From Halanaerobiaceae bacterium (GTDB lineage Bacteria > Bacillota > Halanaerobiia > Halanaerobiales > DTU029), in NCBI GenBank assembly GCA_012521855.1, contig JAAYLO010000151.1:1-5574 (forward strand): DNA of 5,574 nt, read 5' to 3'. The notes below the pieces were generated by a model. It was not told where the DNA came from. It ran no database searches and saw only the letters and a list, made by a program, of their open reading frames with translations. Shown piece after piece: positions 1-4,083 of the stretch. Every line of letters begins with the position of its first letter. The stretch's first letter is position 1. A program made the position numbers and the translations under genes.

Positions 1-150
1 CTCAACTGGTTACCCTGCTCCAGATATGTACTGGACAGATATCATTTAAATAAATATGTTTTACGGGCAACAGGTCATATACCCGGGAAGAGGCCGGAGT
101 TATGGGATGCTTTAAATAGATGTGATATAGTTTGTGAAAATAATAATTAA
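1..150 (+). pseudogene. ISLre2-family (UPF0236) transposase remnant, cut by the window edge
   Basis: Frame 1 is open from the window edge to TAA at 148-150 and gives 49 residues. The stretch YVLDRYHLNKYVLRATGH, followed by ELWDALNRCD, resembles the conserved middle of ISLre2/UPF0236 transposases, which typically read like VLDRFHLNKY...ELWEAINxCD. These enzymes are usually about 450-500 residues, and another hundred or so normally follow this block. Here the similarity stops at about position 126 and is followed by a short unrelated tail (IVCENNN) and a stop. The piece is therefore most likely a 3'-truncated insertion-sequence remnant with no function. The 5' part lies outside the window, so I cannot tell how much remains. 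Family assignment is from memory of the motif. Confidence 0.6.
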
Positions 151-267
151 GTCATCAGTTTATAGTCAAGCCGAAATTGTTGTCCCGCTACTATCTATAC
201 TCAGCAATGGAGTAAAGAAAAAGTAGGAAAAGGTTCCAGGATAATTAAGGCACTTATTTTTCAGGAT

Positions 268-501
268 ATGCTTATTTGCAGGGGAGAAGGTATCCTGAGT
301 GATACAGAGAAATATATCAGCCAGATAAATCCGGAAATCATCAGAGAAGCACGTGTTAAGGTCCTGGCAGAGTATTGGCCTGAACTGGCAGAATATCTGG
401 AGGACAAACTGGAAGCAAAAATTATACACCATATTTTCGATATTGAAGCTGAGAATGATTTCTGGATGCTTGTGGCAGTATTTGATCAATATCTGAATTA
501 A
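268..501 (+). CDS. MpsC/DUF2294-family protein, C-terminal portion; gene probably frameshifted
   Basis: The 77 residues from ATG 268 match the second half of the MpsC (DUF2294, 'Na-translocating membrane potential-generating system') domain: ILSDTEKYI corresponds to the usual LTPAEKxL, then a helix (EIIREARVKVLAEYWPELAE), then a strand pair ending in VAVFDQYLN. The same frame upstream of the ATG also fits the family (VGKGSRIIKALIFQD, like GRGPxxVxxxIxDD, positions 223-267) but offers no ATG, GTG or TTG back to the stop at 163-165. The expected N-terminal helix is instead found in frame 2 (GTG 134 to position 223, ending LSILSNGVKKK). An intact family member is about 110-120 residues, so this is probably one gene broken by a -1 shift near 215-223. 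ATG 268 has only a weak upstream CAGGA, so independent expression of a 77-residue product is doubtful. The family's function is poorly defined; membrane-potential generation is reported for staphylococcal MpsABC. Confidence 0.5.
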   Translation: MLICRGEGILSDTEKYISQINPEIIREARVKVLAEYWPELAEYLEDKLEAKIIHHIFDIEAENDFWMLVAVFDQYLN

Positions 502-559
502 ATATTTAGAACAGGTAGGCCTTAGAGATGCCCTGCGGGGCAGCTTGCGGAAGACCAGT

Positions 560-615
560 ATTTTTGAGAACAGCTCATTTATTGAGCATTCTTGAAAATC
601 TGATCTTTTTCTTTT
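560..615 (+). terminator. Long stem-loop with T-rich tail, probable terminator
   Basis: Arms 560-577 and 583-599 pair around the loop TTTAT. GCTCA/TGAGC forms the apex, then a small internal loop (CA opposite A), then AGAA/TTCT, two G-T wobbles and ATTTT/AAAAT. A T-rich tract (606-610 and 612-615) begins seven bases after the stem. The form suggests a rho-independent terminator closing the MpsC-like region before rex, although the gap before the T tract is longer than ideal. A shorter GC hairpin (TGCCC/GGGCA, 529-542) precedes it. Confidence 0.45.
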
Positions 616-701
616 GTCTATATATAAATTCAGGGAGGTGGTATAAGAGACAGTATCAGGATTTCATAATGGCAAAAATACCGGAATTGTGAGGTGAATT
701 G

Positions 702-1334
702 ATGGCTATCATTTCCAAGGCTACCATTGAAAGGTTGAGTATTTATTGTATGTATCTGAAAAGATTGCTTAATAGAAACGGCAGTAACAGACATATTTCT
801 TCGTATGAACTGGGTAGAGAAGTCGGAGCGTCTGCAGCACAGGTGAGAAAGGATTTATCCTATTTCGGAAATTTCGGTTGCAAAGGTGTCGGTTATGATA
901 TTGAGAACCTGGAGAAAAAGCTGGAGGAGATTATAGGGTTTACAAAAAAATGGGAAATCGCTTTAGTGGGAGCTGGAAATCTCGGTACAGCCCTGGTAAA
1001 TTACAAAAACTTCAGGGATCTGGGCCTCAATATTGACGCGGTCTTTGACTGCGACCTGGCAAAAATAGGTAATACTATAGGCGGTATAATGGTGAGGAGT
1101 GTTAAGGATATGGAACAGGTAATACGAGAGAAAAATATTAAAGTCGGAATAATAGCTGTTCCTGCTGATGACGCACAGGAAATAGCAGAAAAGCTCGTGG
1201 CGGCAGGAGTTAGGGCGATCTGGAATTTTGCGCCTGTATCCCTGAAATTACCTGATGATATTATTCTTTCTTCAGAATATTTATTGCCTGGATTAGCCAG
1301 TCTGGTGTTCTGTTTAAATAACAAAATAAATTAG
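702..1334 (+). CDS. rex: Redox-sensing transcriptional repressor Rex
   Basis: Rex is a homodimeric repressor that releases its operators when NADH displaces NAD+, so it switches on fermentative and hydrogen or alcohol-forming genes when the NADH/NAD+ ratio rises. The 210 residues show the full architecture: an N-terminal winged helix (about 5-70) with the recognition stretch AAQVRKDLSYFGNFGCKGVGY, then a Rossmann domain with GAGNLG (90-95), the following acidic strand end (VFDCD) and a C-terminal helix. The end of the C-terminal helix (LPGLASLVFCLNN) is more hydrophobic than I expect for Rex. I chose ATG 702 because GAGGTG at 691-696 sits 5 nt before it; the in-frame TTG at 699 would be only 2 nt from that site. 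The stop overlaps the ribosome binding site of the next gene, so the two are probably co-transcribed. I see no convincing Rex operator upstream, so autoregulation is not supported by this sequence. Confidence 0.96.
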   Translation: MAIISKATIERLSIYCMYLKRLLNRNGSNRHISSYELGREVGASAAQVRKDLSYFGNFGCKGVGYDIENLEKKLEEIIGFTKKWEIALVGAGNLGTALVNYKNFRDLGLNIDAVFDCDLAKIGNTIGGIMVRSVKDMEQVIREKNIKVGIIAVPADDAQEIAEKLVAAGVRAIWNFAPVSLKLPDDIILSSEYLLPGLASLVFCLNNKIN

Positions 1335-1346
1335 GGAGTGGTTTGA

Positions 1347-2111
1347 GTGATAAAACTGCATGGTAAGGTTGCCATTATAACAGGGGGAGCAATGGGAATG
1401 GGGGCAGCTACAGCAGAATTATTTGCAGAAGCAGGTGTTAAAGTTGTTATAGCAGATATTAATGAAGAATTGGGAAAAGAGCAGACCCGGAAGATTTGTG
1501 ATAATGGAGGGGACGCTGTTTTTATAAAAACTGATGTTTCTAATCCTGTGGATGTTGAAAATATGGTTAAATTTGCAGTTGAAAGCTATGGTAGTCTTGA
1601 TGCAGCAGTTAATAACGCAGCCCGGACCCCTGATGATAAACCAATTGCTGATATGGATATAGATGTTTTTGATAATGTGATAGCAATAGATCTAAAGGGA
1701 GTGGCATTATGTATGAAGTTTGAATTACAGCAGATGATGAAACAGGGAAAAGGCGGTTCAATTATTAATATCTCATCTGTCAGCGGGATTCGTCCTCAGC
1801 CGGGTACTCCGGCCTATGTTGCTGCAAAACACGGGGTAATTGGACTTACGAAATGTGGTGCGATGGATTATTCGCCTTATGGTATCCGCATTAATTCTAT
1901 AGCCCCGGGGGCTGTTGATACACCAATGCTGAGGGGAGCTCTGGAACATTTTGGCTTTGAACCGGAACAATATGCAAAAAAATTAAGTATGTTAGGGAGA
2001 TTTGCCCAATCAATAGAGATTGCGCAGGCAAGCCTGTGGCTGGCCTCAGATTTGTCTTCTTATGTAACAGGGGCAGTTATTGCAGTAGATGGCGGATATA
2101 CTGCAATGTAA
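1347..2111 (+). CDS. Short-chain dehydrogenase/reductase (SDR, classical type)
   Basis: A 254-residue classical SDR of normal family length, cytosolic, catalysing NAD(P)(H)-linked oxidation or reduction of an alcohol/ketone pair. Visible motifs are TGGAMGMG (12-19) for the dinucleotide, Asp37 at the end of the second strand (favouring NAD(H) over NADP(H)), NNAA (89-92), catalytic Ser144, and YVAAK with Tyr157 and Lys161. IAPGAVDTPM follows, and the C terminus ends VDGGYTAM. The position usually held by the fourth catalytic residue, Asn of the VNLxG motif, reads IDLKG (Asp115). The substrate cannot be read from sequence; relatives are labelled 3-oxoacyl-ACP reductase, glucose dehydrogenase or sugar/steroid dehydrogenase. 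The GTG start at 1347 is preceded by AGGGAG (1333-1338) at 8 nt. It lies 12 nt after rex and is followed by a strong terminator, so rex and this gene form one unit. Confidence 0.93.
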   Translation: MIKLHGKVAIITGGAMGMGAATAELFAEAGVKVVIADINEELGKEQTRKICDNGGDAVFIKTDVSNPVDVENMVKFAVESYGSLDAAVNNAARTPDDKPIADMDIDVFDNVIAIDLKGVALCMKFELQQMMKQGKGGSIINISSVSGIRPQPGTPAYVAAKHGVIGLTKCGAMDYSPYGIRINSIAPGAVDTPMLRGALEHFGFEPEQYAKKLSMLGRFAQSIEIAQASLWLASDLSSYVTGAVIAVDGGYTAM

Positions 2112-2157
2112 TTATAGTAAATAACCGGTACCTGAGTACTGGCAAAAATCTGAATAC

Positions 2158-2188
2158 AAAAAAAAGTGGGTTATTACCCACTTTTTTT
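2158..2188 (+). terminator. Rho-independent terminator of the rex-SDR unit
   Basis: AAAAAAAAGTGGGT pairs with ACCCACTTTTTTT around the four-base loop TATT (2172-2175). The GC core is GTGGGT/ACCCAC, and the run of seven T follows directly. The A run on the other side means it could also work on the opposite strand. It lies 47 nt after the SDR stop and separates that unit from cheY. Confidence 0.9.
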
Positions 2189-2286
2189 AATGATATAAAG
2201 GGACTTTTGCTATATTAAAAGAAGGAAATAAATAATAGATGTAGAATATTGTAAAATAAGGGAGAAAAGCAGACTAAATTACTAAT

Positions 2287-2317
2287 ATTAATTCAGCCGG
2301 GCTATTGCAGAATTAAT
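2287..2317 (+). repeat. Inverted repeat in the cheY leader
   Basis: ATTAATTC (2287-2294) and GAATTAAT (2310-2317) are a perfect 8-bp inverted repeat. It can be extended inward past one A/A mismatch by GC/GC (2296-2297 with 2307-2308). It is followed by TACTGC and five T immediately before the cheY ribosome binding site (2330-2338). It could be an operator, an attenuator-like hairpin or a chance AT-rich palindrome. Confidence 0.35.
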
Positions 2318-2341
2318 TACTGCTTTTTAGGAGGAGGAAAA

Positions 2342-2710
2342 TTGCCAGGAAGAATATTGATTGTAGATGATTCTGCATTTATGAGAAGAACCCTGAGGAA
2401 AATATTAGAAAAGGCAGGTTTTGAGGTAATAGGGGAGGCTGCAGACGGCGGGACCGCAATTGAAAAATACAAAGAGCTGAAACCTGATGTTGTTACTATG
2501 GATATAACGATGCCAGGTATAAATGGTATTGAAACTGTTAAAAATATTTTAGCTATTAATGATAAAGCCAGAATAATCATGTGTAGTGCTATAGGACAAC
2601 AGGGCATAATAATTGAAGCACTTCAGGCCGGGGCAAAGGAATATCTTATCAAGCCATTTAGAGAAAGTCTGGTCATAGAAACTATAAATAAAGTCATGCG
2701 GACCTATTAA
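2342..2710 (+). CDS. cheY: Chemotaxis response regulator CheY (single receiver domain)
   Basis: A 122-residue stand-alone receiver domain with no output domain. Residues expected for phosphotransfer are present: Asp9-Asp10 (metal binding), Asp54 in VTMDITMPG (phosphoacceptor), Ser82 in CSAIGQQ (the usual Thr/Ser switch residue), Tyr101 and Lys104 (IKPF). The CSAxGQQ...EAxQAGAKxxxxKPF stretch is typical of the Thermotoga/clostridial CheY group, which carries phosphoryl groups from CheA to the flagellar switch. The start is TTG at 2342, with a strong AGGAGGAGG at 2330-2338; no ATG or GTG start is better placed. No other chemotaxis or flagellar gene lies in the window, so the role rests on family resemblance, and a motility-independent regulator of the same fold is possible. 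No terminator follows, so read-through into the yolD-like gene is possible. Confidence 0.88.
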   Translation: MPGRILIVDDSAFMRRTLRKILEKAGFEVIGEAADGGTAIEKYKELKPDVVTMDITMPGINGIETVKNILAINDKARIIMCSAIGQQGIIIEALQAGAKEYLIKPFRESLVIETINKVMRTY

Positions 2711-2735
2711 CAAACGAACAAATGTATGATATAAT
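2707..2735 (+). promoter_or_regulatory. Sigma-A promoter of the yolD-like gene (extended -10)
   Basis: The -35 box TTAACA (2707-2712; 5 of 6 to TTGACA) and the -10 box TATAAT (2730-2735; perfect) are 17 bp apart, with TG one base before the -10 (extended -10). The -35 overlaps the cheY stop codon. This is the best vegetative promoter in the window, consistent with strong transcription that needs a repressor. Confidence 0.75.
2715..2728 (+). promoter_or_regulatory. Probable LexA (DinR) box, SOS operator
   Basis: CGAACAAATGTATG agrees with the Gram-positive LexA consensus CGAACRNRYGTTYG at 13 of 14 positions (A in place of the second T of the GTT). It fills the spacer between the -35 and -10 of the yolD-like promoter, where bound LexA would block RNA polymerase. 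YolD-family genes belong to the SOS regulon in Bacillus, which supports the call. LexA itself is not in the window. Confidence 0.72.
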
Positions 2736-2771
2736 AATATCCCAGATATAAAGAACAGGGGGATGTTATTT

Positions 2772-3071
2772 ATGCTTAAAGACCGGGGGAATATTAAATG
2801 GACATCATTGATGCTGACAGAACACAGAGAGAAATTGGAGGAACTATACGAACATGAAAAGTATCTCAAAAAACCGCTATTAGATGAGCAGCAGCTGGAG
2901 AGACTTGATTATCTGATTAAAGAGGCCGGCAGGGAGCAGCATAGTATAAAATTGCTGTATTACCATAATCGTCAGATACAGGAAGTAGAAGGCAGAATAG
3001 TTTTGCGGGGTAATAAAATATTTTTAAATGGGAGAGAATTAATAAAGGATAATATTCTGGATATTAAGTAA
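2772..3071 (+). CDS. YolD-like family protein
   Basis: The 99 residues open with DRGNIKWTSLMLTEHREKL, the signature of the YolD-like family (typically DRGxxKWxxxMLPEH). A charged helical middle follows, then a small beta-rich end (HSIKLLYYHNRQIQEVEGRI...KIFLNGRELI). The family is small, soluble and widespread in Firmicutes. Its genes often accompany UmuC-like Y-family DNA polymerases and respond to DNA damage, but its biochemical role is not well established. I prefer ATG 2772: AGGGGG at 2757-2762 is 9 nt upstream of it, whereas the earlier in-frame ATG 2763 directly abuts that site. The gene has its own promoter with a probable LexA box and ends before a strong bidirectional terminator, so it is likely monocistronic, with no polymerase partner in the window. 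Confidence 0.85.
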   Translation: MLKDRGNIKWTSLMLTEHREKLEELYEHEKYLKKPLLDEQQLERLDYLIKEAGREQHSIKLLYYHNRQIQEVEGRIVLRGNKIFLNGRELIKDNILDIK

Positions 3072-3088
3072 TTTTAAATGAAGAAAAG

Positions 3089-3124
3089 TATTAAGCCGGA
3101 GATAGTCCCCGGCTTAATTATTTT
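3089..3124. terminator. Bidirectional terminator between the yolD-like and ssp genes
   Basis: TATTAAGCCGG-type arms (3089-3099) pair with CCGGCTTAATTA (3109-3119) around a nine-base loop. T-rich sequence follows on the plus strand (TATTTTC), and the minus strand reads TACTTTTCTT past the stem. It sits between the stop codons of two converging genes and can serve both. Confidence 0.85.
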
Positions 3125-3157
3125 CTATAAATTGAATAAGGCCTTTATAAAACAGAT

Positions 3158-3370
3158 TTATTGTCCCGCTAATGAATTTTCATAGGCTTCAACCATTTTT
3201 CTAACCATGTGGCCGCCAATAGCCCCGGTATCTCTTGTAGTCATATTTCCATAATAACCACTCTGTGGAATCTGGATACCAAGTTCACTGGCAACTTCAT
3301 ACTTAAATTTTTCCATTGCCTGTGCAGCCAATGGATTTACCAGAGTATTTCGTTTTTGGCCTAAACCCAT
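3158..3370 (-). CDS. Alpha/beta-type small acid-soluble spore protein (SASP)
   Basis: A 70-residue protein of the alpha/beta SASP family, which coats DNA in the dormant spore, shifts it toward an A-like form and protects it from UV and heat damage. It is degraded at germination to supply amino acids. The two family blocks are intact: KFKYEVASELGI (21-32), containing the germination protease (GPR) cleavage region around Glu25-Val26, and GNMTTRDTGAIGGHMVRKMV (41-60), the DNA-contacting segment. Length is normal. The start has AAAGGGGG about 7 nt upstream. It converges on the yolD-like gene and shares its terminator. A sigma-G-like promoter lies upstream, so expression in the late forespore is expected. 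This gene is the direct evidence that the organism is a spore former. Confidence 0.95.
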   Translation of the reverse strand: MGLGQKRNTLVNPLAAQAMEKFKYEVASELGIQIPQSGYYGNMTTRDTGAIGGHMVRKMVEAYENSLAGQ

Positions 3371-3400
3371 TTTTTTTCCCCCTTTATGAGATAGTAGTTT

Positions 3401-3429
3401 TAGTATATGAAGAAATAAAAGCTTTATAC
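3401..3429 (-). promoter_or_regulatory. Probable sigma-G promoter of the SASP gene
   Basis: Read on the minus strand, GTATA (3425-3429) fits the sigma-G -35 consensus GHATR, and TATACTA (3401-3407) fits the -10 consensus CATXHTA at 6 of 7 positions, with a 17-bp spacer. It lies about 30 bp upstream of the start codon, and SASP genes are classical sigma-G targets. Confidence 0.55.
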
Positions 3430-3460
3430 TGGAAGTATCTTCATGCGGTGGCTTTATGAG

Positions 3461-3895
3461 TTATTTCTGAATTCCTTTTGGTTTAGAAGGTACGGAGATA
3501 TCTGTCAATGCCCTGGCTGCTTCCATATCTGTCATTTCATTTACAGCCAGGTCTCCCAGTGAGACTATCCCTACCAATTGGCCGTCTTCAACTACCGGTA
3601 ATCTTCTAATTTGTTTTTCAGCCATTAAGTTCATAGCTTCGTCATCAGACATCTCGGGAGTGCCGCAAACCGGATTCTCTGTCATAATCTGTCTGACCGG
3701 TGTATTGGGATTACCGTTTCCGGCTACATTGCGGATCACTATATCCCTGTCAGTTATTATTCCCACAGGTTTTCTTCCTTCACATACTGGAATTGACCCT
3801 ACATTAATTTTACGCATAAGTTCAGCGGTTTCTTTGATGCTGGAATCGGGAGTAACTGAATAAACATCTGTTGTCATCAGCTCTTTTAGTTTCAT
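3461..3895 (-). CDS. Tandem CBS-domain protein
   Basis: A 144-residue soluble protein made only of two CBS domains. CBS1 (about 1-60) has LMTTDVYSVTPDSSI, NVGSIPVCEG and VGIITDRDIVIR; CBS2 (about 65-122) has IMTENPVCGTPE, IRRLPVVEDG and VGIVSLGDLAV. The pair folds as a Bateman module that usually binds adenine nucleotides; the TDRD motif (48-51) of CBS1 is the typical ribose/phosphate contact, replaced by SLGD in CBS2, which is common for stand-alone members. No catalytic or DNA-binding domain is attached, so it probably senses energy state or stress, with an unknown partner. AAGGAG lies 13-14 nt upstream of the ATG, longer than ideal, but no better in-frame start exists. It is transcribed divergently from the L,D-transpeptidase gene. 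The SASP promoter lies downstream of its stop, so the two minus-strand genes are probably separate units. Confidence 0.92.
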   Translation of the reverse strand: MKLKELMTTDVYSVTPDSSIKETAELMRKINVGSIPVCEGRKPVGIITDRDIVIRNVAGNGNPNTPVRQIMTENPVCGTPEMSDDEAMNLMAEKQIRRLPVVEDGQLVGIVSLGDLAVNEMTDMEAARALTDISVPSKPKGIQK

Positions 3896-3924
3896 ATATT
3901 TATTATCACTCCTTCTTTATATAG

Positions 3925-3953
3925 AATATGTATAAACAGAATATTTAATTCAA
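3925..3953 (-). promoter_or_regulatory. Possible sigma-A promoter of the CBS-domain gene
   Basis: On the minus strand TTGAAT (3948-3953) and CATATT (3925-3930) are 17 bp apart, each matching consensus at 4 of 6 positions. The position, about 30 bp upstream of the start codon, is suitable. The match is modest in AT-rich DNA. Confidence 0.3.
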
Positions 3954-4033
3954 AGATGGCTGGTAATTCTTTCACAAAAAATGTTATTATACATACAGTA
4001 GAGTTATAACATAAAATATGGTTAGAATATCAA

Positions 4034-4062
4034 GTATATTGACTTCCTTTTGTTCATACAAT
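4034..4062 (+). promoter_or_regulatory. Sigma-E-like sporulation promoter before the L,D-transpeptidase gene
   Basis: GTATATT (4034-4040) matches the sigma-E -35 consensus KMATATT at 6 of 7 positions, and CATACAAT (4055-4062) matches the -10 consensus CATACAHT fully, with a 14-bp spacer. Transcription would start near 4069, almost on the ribosome binding site (4070-4074), leaving a very short leader. That is the main reservation. Confidence 0.4.
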
Positions 4063-4083
4063 AATACATGGAGGTCGAGAATT

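Noticed and set aside
166..489. 107-codon minus-strand reading frame opposite the MpsC-like region
   Set aside because: No ribosome binding site or recognisable domain; it is a shadow of the plus-strand MpsC-like sequence.
592..628. Sigma-A promoter for rex (TTGAAA ... TATATA)
   Set aside because: The spacing is about 21 bp and the -35 lies in the stem-loop; no convincing promoter for rex could be assigned.
685..701. Possible Rex operator half-site TTGTGA before rex
   Set aside because: There is no matching TCACAA arm; the sequence is explained by the ribosome binding site and the end of the short upstream frame.
2275..2303. Possible sigma-D (flagellar) promoter before cheY, TAAA...GCCGGGCT
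   Set aside because: Only the GCCG core matches GCCGATAA and the spacer is 17 rather than 15-16.
3382..3460. Direct repeat CTCATAAAG (minus strand, 3452-3460 and 3382-3390)
   Set aside because: Only 9 bp, two copies, AT-rich; one copy overlaps a ribosome binding site, so chance is the simplest explanation.
4018..4083. ATG 4018 as the start of the L,D-transpeptidase
   Set aside because: No ribosome binding site, and it places 22 polar residues before an otherwise normal signal peptide; TTG 4084 has GGAGG at 9 nt.
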